The notes beneath the pieces were generated by a model. It was given only the letters and a program-made list of their open reading frames with translations, was not told the origin of the DNA and ran no database searches. The position numbers and the translations under genes are program-made. A DNA stretch of 64,000 nucleotides, taken from assembly GCF_001427785.1 (NCBI RefSeq), contig NZ_LMHM01000016.1, positions 273,231 to 337,230 on the forward strand. The letters run 5' to 3'. Of this stretch, positions 20,391-30,000 are shown in pieces. Within the stretch, counting starts at the first letter, position 1. Every line of letters starts with the position of its first letter. This DNA comes from Lysobacter sp. Root690. Its GTDB lineage: Bacteria > Pseudomonadota > Gammaproteobacteria > Xanthomonadales > Xanthomonadaceae.

Positions 20391-23300
20391 ATGAGCGACG
20401 AAAAGATCAAGCCACTTCCGCCGCCGCCCCCTCCGCCGCCCCCGCCGCCGGAGTCGGTCAAGCCCCCGGTCAAGCCGCCGGTCAGAATAGAGAAGCCGGA
20501 AGACGCGCTCGCGCAGGCCGCCTTCGACAAGGGCGGCACCCTGCAAGGGGCCACTCACCAGCAGACAATCGCGAATCTGAGCGACAGCCGTCGCAGCGCG
20601 ATCGATCAGGCCTCGCAACAAGGCCGAACCGGCGACATCCACACCATCAACCGCGCCTACGACCAGGCGCAGGCGCGCCTGGATGCCGACAACGTCGTCG
20701 CCCAGGCCAAGCCGGAAACCCCGACCCAGAGCCGCACCACGCAGACGCCCGAGGGCGCGGCCGTGCGTGAAAGCACCTATGCCGACGGCACTCGCGTCAC
20801 CCACACCGATGGGCTCGATGCCAACGGTAACGCGCTGGTCACGACGAAAGTGTTCGACCCGAAGGCGACCGGTCCCGCCGCCGCGGTGCCGCTGGAAAGC
20901 CGCAGCGTCGTCGACAATGGCGTGTCGACCGTCAGCGGACTGCCGCAGCGCACGGTGCAGCAAGGTCCCGACGGCAAGAGCGCGGTCATCACCGATGCCT
21001 ACGGCGGTACCGCGGCCGAGCCGGCGCGGATCGTGCAGCACGCCGTCATCCCGAACGAGCAGGGTTATCAAGTCCAATCGGTGACGTTGCGCGAGAACGG
21101 CGCCGACGTCACCGGGCCGCAACCGCTGCGGATCCGCGAAGTGTCCGCCGACGGTGCGACCACCTTCGATACCGGCGAAGTCAGCAAGATCACCACCACG
21201 CCGGTGGCGGGCCAGCCCGGCGTCAGCACCGTGACCCACGCCTACGACGGCGGCTATCGCATGGAGTATCAGGTGCACGCGGCGCCGGCCGGAGCGCAGG
21301 GCATTCCCGATGCGCAGCTGTCGCAGAAGCTGGTCGCGCAAGACGGCAGCGTCGTGTTCGAGCAGAAAGGCGTCGCGCGCGCGGAGCAAGTCGGCGAAGA
21401 CGGACGCAAGCAGGTCGTCGATACCGCCGCCGACGGCAGGCGCACCGTGTACTCGCTGGGCGACGACGGCAAACTCGCCACGACCCAGGCCTACGACGCC
21501 AAGGGCGCGCTGCAGCTGACCACCCAGCATGAGTCGGTCAGCGGCCTGCCGGTCGTCACCAGTCGCGATACCACCACCAACGCCGACGGCAGCAAGGTGG
21601 TGACCGAGTACGACGCTCAGCAGCAGCCGGTCGGCGTGCGCCAGACCGCCGCCGACGGCAGCGTGGTCAAGGAACTGGGTTCGCTCAAGGGCGAGCGCAT
21701 CGATGGATCGCGCGCGAATCAGGTCGCCGACGAGATTCTCGATCAGGGCGACCGCACCATGTGGCGGGACGATTACGAGAAGCGCCTGAACTATGCGCTG
21801 GACACGCTGCAGGATCTCGACCCGGTGTCCCAGCAGATGGTGCTGTCGGCGCTGCAGGAAAAAGATCCCGGCATGGGCCAATCCTGGTTCAAGACCGACA
21901 TCCTCGAGAATCTGTCGTCCGAGCAGATGACCCAGCTCGAAAACGGCGGCCTGGACATCATGACCGGCGTGCCCGGCACCAAGGCCGCCGATCTGCAGGC
22001 GATCAAGGACATCGATCAGTACAACGCCAACGGCGACAACTACACCGGCGAATACGGCGAACTGGCCGCGACCAGCGATCAGCAGAACGCCGGCCAGCTG
22101 CAGGCGTTCATGACCCAATACCAGGCGCGCGCGGCCGATCCCGCCGCGCAGGCGCGCTTCGTGGCGCTGTACAACCGCATGCACGGCGATGCGTTCACCG
22201 AAGGCTTCCTCAGCGATGAACAACTGGCCGGTGCGCGCGATGCGGGCCTGACGACCTTGAACGGCGAAACGGTCAAGATCGACGGCAACACCTACAACAC
22301 GCTGATGGGCGATCGGCTGGAGACCGCGGCCGACAAGAATCCGGCCGTGCTCGCCGCGCGCGACCGGGTGATGGACGCGGGCGTGCGCCGTTTCATGGTC
22401 GACAACCAGGAAGAGCGCGTGCAGGCGCTGGTCAAGGAAATGGGCGCGCTCGATGCCGACGGCCAGGCGGCGCTGATCCGCCAGATCGTCAAGACCGATC
22501 CGGACGCGCGCCTGAACTGGCTGCGCGACAGCATCATCAGCCGCGCCACCGAAGGCAACGAGGCGTTCACTCCGCAGATGCGCGAGCTGATCACCGATGT
22601 GCGCGGCAACGGCGAAACCAGCTTCATGGGCCAGTTGCAGGGCTTCGGCGGCGGCTTCAAGGACGCGGCCGTGGGTTTCGTCGTCGGCCTCGGCGCGCTG
22701 GCCCGGACCGCGTACGACCTCAGCGGCACCGGCGTGCTCGTCGATCAGGTCAGCGGCGGCAACGCGCCAGCGTTCCTGCCCAGCGCCAAGCGCGGAATGG
22801 AGACCGGCCAGGCGATGGTCGAAGGCTTGCCGCACATGTTCGATCACATCGGCAAGGCCTGGGGTGAAGGCCGCTACGGCGAGGCGCTCGGCAACGTCAC
22901 CTTCGACGTGGCTTCGCTGGTCATCCCGCTCAAGATTCCCAAGATCAAGCTGCCCGGCGCGGCCGGCGCGGTCGACGACGTGGCCCACAGCCCGCTGCGC
23001 TACATCGATCAGCAAGGCCGCCCGGTAACGCCGCCGACGGTCGAACCGCGGCTGGCGACGCAAGGCCCCGACGGCGTCTACAACATCACCGATCTACCGC
23101 CGCCGCGCGGTGTGCTCGACGGCGCGCCGCAGCGATTGGCGCTCGACGCGGCGCCGACCGCGGAAGTCATCGCCCAGCGCCAGGCCACGGCCATTTCGTT
23201 CTACGAACGCGCGACCGGCAAGCCCGCGGATCTTTCGCATGTGGCCGGCATCGACTTCACCCGTCCGGTGGAAGTGCGGACCTTGCCGAAGGGCACCGAG

Positions 23301-24632
23301 GTCTATCAGTGGCAGGTGCCGGGCGGGCCGAAGGGCAACTACTTCTCCTTCAGCGACAGCGCCCGTCCCACCGATATCGGAATCGCCGACATCGGTCCGG
23401 GGCCTGGCGTGTACGGTCGTGTCCGCGACATCCAGGCTCAGCCACATGTCGGCGTCGATCCAAAATACGCGGCGGAAATCACCCCCGACGGTATCGTGTC
23501 CAAGGTGTCCACGCGCTACGTGCTGACCGAAGACACGCAAGTGCTGGTTTCGACCGCCAATCGCATCGACGATACCTGGGCGATCCCGGACAACACCTTG
23601 TCGATGCCGACCGAAGGCGGCCGCCTGCAGATCTATGCCGGCAAGAACGATCCCTTCCAGCCCGTGGCCAAGGGCGTCGATCCGCCGGATGCGTTGCCGC
23701 CGGCCGGCGCGACCGGCGCCTATCAGGTGCCGCCCGGCCGCAGCTTCGCCGACGACATGGCAGGCACCACGCCGCATCGCCTCGACGGCGATCTGCTGCA
23801 AGTCGCCAAACACGTGTACAAGGCCGACGGCTCCGCGCTGGAAGGCAGCTTCCGCCAGGTCGCCGACGCCGATCTGCCGGCCGGTTTCACCCCGGCGGAT
23901 TTCAATCATTCCTCGGGATTGCGCGCTGGTTTGTACACCAATGGCGAAGGCCAATTCGTGCTTGCGTTCAAGGGCACCGCGCCGACCAGTCGCACGGCGT
24001 TGAAGGACATCTATACCGACGCCGCGCAGGGATTGGGTTTCGACACCGCGCAGTATCGGCATGCGGTGGATCTGACCCGTCGCGCCTATGACACCTATGG
24101 CGAGAATCTGGTGCTGACCGGGCATTCGCTCGGCGGCGGACTCGCCTCGCAGGCCGCGATGGCGGTGGGCGGCGGCAATCTGCCGGCGATCGTGTTCAAT
24201 CCCGCGGCCGTGCATCCGCGCAATCTGGCCCGCAACAATCCGCTGTTCCGCGAGGACGGCGGCGTGCAGCAGGCGCCCGACGGCGGCAGCTTCGCCAACA
24301 GCCGCGACCTCGCGCCGTACTTCGCCGAGCAAGGCGGCATAGTGCGCGCCTACTTGGTCAAGAACGACGAACTCAACTGGTTGCAGGATCATATTCCGGG
24401 TATGCCCGACGCCCTGGGCCATCGCGAAATGCTGCCGCCGAAGTTCCCAGTCGGCCACACCATGGGCCCGGTCGAGGAGAGCTTCAACAAACGCTTCCCT
24501 GACGGCGTACCCGAGATTCCCGCCGACGTCGGCCGCTGGTACATCGATCCGCAAACCGGGCAATGGACGACGAAGGCGCCCGATCCCAACGCATCGGGCT
24601 GGCCGGATTGGCCGCTGGGTGGCGGGCGATAA
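20391..24632 (+). CDS. Large toxin-like protein with polyproline N-terminus and C-terminal serine hydrolase
   Basis: A 1413-aa protein with no signal peptide. It begins with a run of 11 prolines (residues 10-20), then a long Ala/Asp/Gly/Thr-rich region of short beta repeats (DGSKVVTEYDAQ-like, about 120-430), an alpha-helical segment (430-740), a hydrophobic glycine-rich pre-toxin-like stretch (FKDAAVGFVVGLGALARTAYDLSG, about 755-865), a domain at about 935-1085 (RPVEVRTLPKGTEVYQWQVPG, GNYFSFS) that recalls polymorphic-toxin type 46 domains, and an alpha/beta hydrolase at about 1110-1355 with nucleophile Ser1246 in LTGHSLGGGLASQA. The layout suggests a secreted effector with lipase activity; the export system is not visible. 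The ATG at 20391 was chosen for its GGAGAGA site; the frame opens at 20184. No immunity gene is identified with certainty. Confidence 0.75.
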   Translation: MSDEKIKPLPPPPPPPPPPPESVKPPVKPPVRIEKPEDALAQAAFDKGGTLQGATHQQTIANLSDSRRSAIDQASQQGRTGDIHTINRAYDQAQARLDADNVVAQAKPETPTQSRTTQTPEGAAVRESTYADGTRVTHTDGLDANGNALVTTKVFDPKATGPAAAVPLESRSVVDNGVSTVSGLPQRTVQQGPDGKSAVITDAYGGTAAEPARIVQHAVIPNEQGYQVQSVTLRENGADVTGPQPLRIREVSADGATTFDTGEVSKITTTPVAGQPGVSTVTHAYDGGYRMEYQVHAAPAGAQGIPDAQLSQKLVAQDGSVVFEQKGVARAEQVGEDGRKQVVDTAADGRRTVYSLGDDGKLATTQAYDAKGALQLTTQHESVSGLPVVTSRDTTTNADGSKVVTEYDAQQQPVGVRQTAADGSVVKELGSLKGERIDGSRANQVADEILDQGDRTMWRDDYEKRLNYALDTLQDLDPVSQQMVLSALQEKDPGMGQSWFKTDILENLSSEQMTQLENGGLDIMTGVPGTKAADLQAIKDIDQYNANGDNYTGEYGELAATSDQQNAGQLQAFMTQYQARAADPAAQARFVALYNRMHGDAFTEGFLSDEQLAGARDAGLTTLNGETVKIDGNTYNTLMGDRLETAADKNPAVLAARDRVMDAGVRRFMVDNQEERVQALVKEMGALDADGQAALIRQIVKTDPDARLNWLRDSIISRATEGNEAFTPQMRELITDVRGNGETSFMGQLQGFGGGFKDAAVGFVVGLGALARTAYDLSGTGVLVDQVSGGNAPAFLPSAKRGMETGQAMVEGLPHMFDHIGKAWGEGRYGEALGNVTFDVASLVIPLKIPKIKLPGAAGAVDDVAHSPLRYIDQQGRPVTPPTVEPRLATQGPDGVYNITDLPPPRGVLDGAPQRLALDAAPTAEVIAQRQATAISFYERATGKPADLSHVAGIDFTRPVEVRTLPKGTEVYQWQVPGGPKGNYFSFSDSARPTDIGIADIGPGPGVYGRVRDIQAQPHVGVDPKYAAEITPDGIVSKVSTRYVLTEDTQVLVSTANRIDDTWAIPDNTLSMPTEGGRLQIYAGKNDPFQPVAKGVDPPDALPPAGATGAYQVPPGRSFADDMAGTTPHRLDGDLLQVAKHVYKADGSALEGSFRQVADADLPAGFTPADFNHSSGLRAGLYTNGEGQFVLAFKGTAPTSRTALKDIYTDAAQGLGFDTAQYRHAVDLTRRAYDTYGENLVLTGHSLGGGLASQAAMAVGGGNLPAIVFNPAAVHPRNLARNNPLFREDGGVQQAPDGGSFANSRDLAPYFAEQGGIVRAYLVKNDELNWLQDHIPGMPDALGHREMLPPKFPVGHTMGPVEESFNKRFPDGVPEIPADVGRWYIDPQTGQWTTKAPDPNASGWPDWPLGGGR

Positions 24633-24681
24633 GGTCTTCGGGCGTCGTCAGGGCTGATCGCTGAGGCAGCTCATCGCAATG

Positions 24682-24706
24682 CTCCCCCTTTTACGAAAAG
24701 GGGGAG
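24682..24706. repeat. C5T4/A4G5 hairpin, copy 1
   Basis: CTCCCCCTTTT, loop ACG, AAAAGGGGGAG: an 11-bp perfect stem 50 nt past the toxin-like gene. It may serve as its terminator and belongs to the same sequence family as the hairpin at 24861. Confidence 0.65.
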
Positions 24707-24860
24707 AGGCATAGTCGGCTTTGGTTTCAGCGCGTGGCGATCTGGATCCAAAAGCGAATCCCCCGCGCGGCAGCGATGCGCTGACTTCACGGCTGCGCTG
24801 GGCGCTCGCCCCCTTTTCCAAAGTGGGCATGATTTTCGGGTGCCGCGTCGTGGTGCTTTT

Positions 24861-24881
24861 CCCCCCTTTGAAAAAGGGGGG
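24861..24881. repeat. C6T3/A3G6 hairpin, copy 2
   Basis: CCCCCCTTT, loop GAA, AAAGGGGGG: a 9-bp perfect stem followed by CAGGGGGGATTCGCTTTTGC. This block looks like the dispersed intergenic repeats of Xanthomonas and Lysobacter genomes, by memory and not by search. Confidence 0.6.
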
Positions 24882-25204
24882 CAGGGGGGATTCGCTTTTG
24901 CTTTTTGCTTTTACTCTCTCTTCCCTAAAACCAACAACGCAGACCGCCCATCCGCCGTTCCTCAAATGCCCCCAGCAGTCCCGATGGAGGCATCGCCCGT
25001 TGACGCTGTCGCACGAATGCGGACCCGCTGCGTCAGCGCCGATGACCGGAGCCTCCGACCGGTTGGCCTACAAGTGAAGATCGATACTGCCCCGCGCATC
25101 GGCGGCGGGCCGGCCACGAACGGTCGAACTATTCGCATCCGACTGTCCGCACCGCCGCTATTCATGCGTTAACCCCAGTACGAATGGACGACTGGGGACA
25201 GGAC

Positions 25205-26545
25205 ATGGCCGACAGGACCGTTGGGCGCTTCTTGCACCGGCTTGGCATGGTCTGTCTATTGCTGATCGCCTGCGTCAACGCCGGTTGTGTTTCCGGACGC
25301 ACCTATCGAACGCAGTTGCATGCAGGCGACTACTGCATCTTCAAAAAGGGCGGCGACTGTCCTGGGGAATTGCTGCATCAAGTGGGCGAAACGCCTGGCG
25401 AGCCATCACCACCGGTACTGATGGGCTATGTCGAATTCGACGACCAAGGCTATCTGCGGGCCCCCGCAAGCAAGGAAAGCCTGATCAACCAGATCCGGGC
25501 GATCGATCGCGATCGCCCGGTGCTCATGGTGGTTTTCGCGCACGGATGGAAGCACAACGCGGCGCCCAAGGACGGTAACGTCGAGGCATTCGCGAAGTTC
25601 CTGGTGAAGATAGCGAAAGCGGATGCGGGTGCCTGCAAAGGCAAGCTATGCGAGCGGCGCCAGGTGGTCGGGATCTATCTCGGCTGGCGCGGGCTGTCCA
25701 ACAAAGTCGAACCGTTCAAGACGCTGACATTCTGGGGGCGAAAAGGGCGCGCTCATCGCGTCGGCACCGATGGCGCTACCGAGGTTCTCGCCGAGTTGGC
25801 CAAACTCAATGCCGTCAATCACGCGGTGCGTAGCATCAGCGGCAATCGCTTGATCATCACCGGCCATAGCTTCGGCGGTGGGCTGATCTACAACTCGCTC
25901 AATCAGTTGCTGATTCGCGACACCGCATTCATCAACAACGGCAAGGTTCCGCGCAACGTCGCGAACCTGGTGGTGCTGGTGAATCCCGCGTTCGAGGCGG
26001 CACGCTTCAACGCACTCCAGCGCAAAGCGTCGGCGATGACGTTCAGTCCCGGACAAATGCCGATCCTGGCGATCTTCACCTCACAGGCCGATAGCGCGAC
26101 CAAGCGGGCCTTTCCGGCAGGCCGCGCGCTTGCGACCTTGTTCTCCGAGCACAGCACCTCCGAGCAGAAACGTCAGAACGTACAGGCGATCGGACATTAC
26201 GCGCCGTACCGGACCCACACACTGAAGCAGCTTGCCACGCCGTCGTCGGTCGAATTCAGGGATTTCGGTTGCGCGTGGAAGGCGTACAGCACCGGGACCA
26301 CCGATCAGTGGAATGTCGGAGCCGTGGCGCTTGCACGAACTCCGGCAACGTCCGCCAGCTCGCCGTTGAGCCTGCAGTCGGCCCGTTTCAATCCCTACAT
26401 GGTGGTCCAGGTCGAGAAGGGCATCATCTCGGGGCATAACGCGATCTGGGGCGACGAGTTCTCCGATTTCCTGTATCGATTCGTCGCTGTCCAGGGCTAC
26501 AACAGGAAATGCACGGTCGCGGACGACTCGGCGGAGCAGGATTGA
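25205..26545 (+). CDS. Lipoprotein serine hydrolase (alpha/beta fold)
   Basis: A 446-aa protein with a lipoprotein signal (GMVCLLLIACVNAGC) whose lipobox Cys would be the mature N-terminus, so it is anchored in a membrane facing the periplasm or surface. The hydrolase domain has an oxyanion-region motif VVFAHGWKHN and nucleophile Ser222 in IITGHSFGGGL, followed by LVVLVNPAFEA; a candidate acid is in TSQADSATK and a candidate base is His in IISGHNAIWGDE. This resembles bacterial esterases/lipases without a clear substrate. ATG at 25205 is preferred to 25184 because GGGGACAGG precedes it. It follows the toxin-like gene, another GHSxGGG hydrolase, on the same strand, but across a 570-nt gap. Confidence 0.8.
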   Translation: MADRTVGRFLHRLGMVCLLLIACVNAGCVSGRTYRTQLHAGDYCIFKKGGDCPGELLHQVGETPGEPSPPVLMGYVEFDDQGYLRAPASKESLINQIRAIDRDRPVLMVVFAHGWKHNAAPKDGNVEAFAKFLVKIAKADAGACKGKLCERRQVVGIYLGWRGLSNKVEPFKTLTFWGRKGRAHRVGTDGATEVLAELAKLNAVNHAVRSISGNRLIITGHSFGGGLIYNSLNQLLIRDTAFINNGKVPRNVANLVVLVNPAFEAARFNALQRKASAMTFSPGQMPILAIFTSQADSATKRAFPAGRALATLFSEHSTSEQKRQNVQAIGHYAPYRTHTLKQLATPSSVEFRDFGCAWKAYSTGTTDQWNVGAVALARTPATSASSPLSLQSARFNPYMVVQVEKGIISGHNAIWGDEFSDFLYRFVAVQGYNRKCTVADDSAEQD

Positions 26546-26605
26546 ACCGCGAAAGAGTCGAGTTGCGCGCAAACTCTGGCTGACGTTCGGGCGCAGACGC
26601 ACGGG

Positions 26606-26628
26606 CCGGGACGGACGGTCCGCCCCGG
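26606..26628. terminator. Hairpin between convergent genes
   Basis: CCGGGACGGAC and GTCCGCCCCGG form an 11-bp stem with one mismatch, centred between the lipoprotein stop (26545) and the MbtH stop (26647). The position suits a two-way terminator; no U-tract is present on either side. Confidence 0.35.
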
Positions 26629-26646
26629 ATGCGCAGCCTTGTGAAC

Positions 26647-26865
26647 TCAGGAAACGCGGGCGTCGTCCAATGCCGCGAGGCTGGCCGGGCGCATGTCGAC
26701 CCAGTGCTGCTCGACATAGTCCAGGCAGGACTGGCGCTGCTCCGGGCCGAACACGCGCTTCCAGCCGGCCGGGACTTCGGCGAACTCGGGCCACAGGGAA
26801 TGCTGGTTCTCGTCGTTGACCAGGACGAGGAAGCTGCCGTTGTTGTCTTCGAAAGGGTTGGTCAT
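26647..26865 (-). CDS. MbtH-like NRPS chaperone
   Basis: A 72-aa protein with the full MbtH signature: [39 protein letters not shown]. MbtH-like proteins bind NRPS adenylation domains and are needed for their solubility and activity. It is the last gene of the leftward NRPS group, 166 nt past the thioesterase end of NRPS 2, so probably co-transcribed. The ATG at 26865 has GGAGAT just upstream. Longer frames reaching 27009 have no homology before this methionine. Confidence 0.95.
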   Translation of the reverse strand: MTNPFEDNNGSFLVLVNDENQHSLWPEFAEVPAGWKRVFGPEQRQSCLDYVEQHWVDMRPASLAALDDARVS

Positions 26866-27031
26866 GGTGATCTCCGTTAACAGACGTTGATAAAACCGGT
26901 GGCGTAGCCAGAGGCGACGGCCATGGGGAAAATCCGCCGCTCGTGTCGAGCTGCGGGAATGCCGCGCCGCGACCGAAACCGCGCTCGCGGCCTTCGCGTA
27001 ACACGGCAATGAGGCGAGTGATCGCGGCGGT

Positions 27032-30000
27032 TCACAGGCGATAGTCCTGCGCCAGCGTGCGGCCGATGCGCGCCAGGTTTTGCGGGTGGGTCAGCTGGTC
27101 GTGGCGGCAATCGATGTCGTGGGTGCGAAGCGCGCCGGTGATGTTGTGTTTGAACGTGCCCGGTTCCAGCACATAGGCCTCGCCCTGGCAGTCCTGGGTG
27201 GCGATGAAGAAGACCACGTCGCCGCGGAACTTCGCACTGGGCCTGTAGTCGTTGAGCAAGTCCGAGTCGTTGTTCTGGGTGGCGACGAAGCGTTCCAGCA
27301 AACCGGCGTCGAAGCCGGAGAAGATGCTGTATTTCAACAGTTCGATCGCCTTGTCGAAGTCCAGCGATTGCGGATCGTAGTCGCCGATATCGCAGCCGGC
27401 GATGTTCTCCAGGAAGCCTTGCAGGATGCTCGCGCGGGCGTCGCCCCTCGGCACGGTGGCGGGATCGAAACCCGGCATCGAGGTGCGGATGCACGAGTCC
27501 AATATCACCAACCGGTCGACTTCCTGGCCCGCTTGCTGCAGGCGCAGGGCCAGTTCCAACGCGGTCGCGCCGCCGTAGGAATAACCGAGCAGGTGATAGG
27601 GCCCTTCGGGTTGAATCGCGCGGATCTGCGTGAGGTAGGCGTCGACGTCTTCTTCCACGCTCGCCGACAACGGCGCGGACGGATCGATCAGGCTGGCGCT
27701 CTGCAGGGCGTAGATCGGGCGCTGCGGGTCCAGATAACGGGTCAGTCCGCGATACCACCAACCCAGACCGCCGCCCGGAGGCAGGCAGAACAGCGGCGGC
27801 AGGCCGCCTTGCGCGCGGATCGTCACCACCGGTTCGAGCGCGGACAAGGCCTGCAGCGGTTCGGCCATGCGTTCGGACAAGGCCGCGATCGTGGGCGATT
27901 CGAACAGCAGGCGCGCGGACACTTCCACGCCCAGAGTGTGGCGGATGCGGCCGACCAGACGCGTGGCCAACAGCGAGTGGCCGCCGATCTCGAAGAAATC
28001 GTCGTCGATGCCGACCTCGTTGAGTTCCAGCACTTCAGCGAACAGCTCGCACAAGGCTTGTTGCTGCGGTGTGGTCGCCGCACGTCGATGGCTGGAAGTG
28101 AACTCCGGCGCGGGCAGGGCCTTGCGATCCACCTTGCCGTTCGGGGTCAGCGGCAACATCGGCAACGGCACCAGCAGCGGCTGCATGTAGTCAGGCAGAT
28201 GCCGTTGCGCATGCTGACGCAGTTCGGACAGACGGTCGAAACTGCCCGGGCTGTTGGCGCAGGCATCGAAGTCGCGCGGATGGGCCGGTTGATGGATGTC
28301 GGTCCAGATCGCTTCGCCGTCGTGCTTCGGTAGCAACAGCAGTTCCAGGCCGCGTTCGGGCGCCGACCAGGTCACCGCGACCTCGCAGTCCAAGGCTTCG
28401 CCCTGAGCATGCAGCGCCTCGGCCGGTGGCAGACCGAGTGGTTGCGCCGCCAACAGTCGAGTGCGCACTTCGGCGATGCGCCGGCCGGCCTGCAGCTGAT
28501 GCAGCGCGTCGAGTTCGGGCTGCAGCAACGGATGCGGCACGTCGGTGATGCGCAATCCCGAGGGATGCTCGGCCAGACGCGCGGCGAGCGCGCCGGGTTC
28601 GAGCAAGGCGGGCGACCACGGCTGGGTCGGCAGCGCGGCGGCCGAACGCACTTGCGGACCTTGCTTGCGCAGCACCACTTCGTAGCGATGGCGGGTCAGC
28701 TCGTTGGCGTGAACGCTGCGCTTGGTCTGGATATCGACCGCGGCGATGTCCGCCAGCCGTTGCGGCAACTGGGTGAAGAACTCCGGCGCCAGCAGCAGTT
28801 CCTTCTCGGTCAGCAGGGTCTGATCGATGCGGCGCTGCAGGGTGGTCGCGTCGATGCCGTTCTCGGCCTGATGCAGTTGCACGGCGTTGACGAAGCTGCG
28901 CAGCAGCTGCAGGTTGCGCACGTCGCCCAGGTACAGCGCGCCGCCCGGCGCCAGCAGGCTCATCGCCTGCTCGATCACCTCCAGCAGGTAATCGCTGCTG
29001 GGGAAGTACTGCAGCACCGAGTTGACGATGATCGCGTCGTAATACGCTTCTGTAGGTAAGGACTCGGCCACCTGCCGGGTGCGGTGCGCGGGCAGGGTGT
29101 GCAGTTGCACTTTGCTGGCCAGTTCGGGCCGCTGCGCGAGTTGGCGCTGCAGACGCTCGACGGTGGCGCGCGACAGGTCGGTGCCGTGGTAGGTCTCCAC
29201 GTGCGGCGCCACCGGCGCCAGGATCAGGCCGCTGCCGACGCCGATCTCCAGCACCCGGCGCGGGCGCAACGCGAGGATGCGCCGTACCGTGGCCGCGCGC
29301 CATTCGCGCATTTCCTCCAATGGAATCGGCGTCTGGGTGTAGCTGCTGTTCCAGCCGCGGAAGTCTTCGCCGAATTCCGGCGCCTCGGCATCGACGGTGT
29401 CTTCGTCGTACAGGTCTTGATACAGCGACTCCCATTCGTCGACCTGGCGCGTCTCCAGCGCGGTGTCGCGCTGACCGCCGCCTTGCTTGAGCACGACATA
29501 ACCGACCAGTTGCTTGTGGCCCGGCGCGTCCTCGCGCACCTGCACGACGGCTTGGGCCACCGCCGGATAGGCCTGCAGCACGTTTTCGATTTCGCCCGGC
29601 TCGATGCGGAAGCCGCGCAGCTTCACCTGCTGGTCGCCGCGGCCGATGAATTCGATCTGGCCGTCCTCGCGCCAACGCACCAGGTCGCCGCTGCGGTACA
29701 TGCGCTCGCCGCGGTGATGCGCGGGCGCGTATGGGTTGGCGACGAAACGCTCGGCGGTGAACGAGGCCCGCCCGAGGTAGCCGCGGGCCAGACCGGCGCC
29801 GGCGATGTACAACTCGCCGGGCACGCCCGGCGGCACCGGTCGCAGCGCGCCGTCGAGCACGTAGACCCGCATATTGTCCAAGGGCTCGCCGATCGGGACG
29901 CTGGCCGCGTCGGTCGCGAGCGGCGGCACGGCGCAGGTCAGGGCGAAGGTCGTGGTCTCGGTCGGGCCGTAGCCGTTGACGATGCGCAGCGCCGGATAGC

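Larger units (their letters stand above)
24633..25204. other. Intergenic region with C-tract/G-tract hairpins
   Basis: About 570 nt with no supportable gene. It contains two perfect hairpins (separate entries), an imperfect third at about 24810-24830 (CCCCCTTTT facing AAAGTGGG) and a GCTTTTGCTTTTTGCTTTT tract at 24893-24911. The right end leads into the lipoprotein gene, whose ribosome site GGGGACAGG is just before 25205. Confidence 0.6.

Noticed and set aside
24682-24881. CRISPR-like array suggested by repeated C/G-tract stems
   Set aside because: Only two or three short, unequal copies with no regular spacers and no cas genes.
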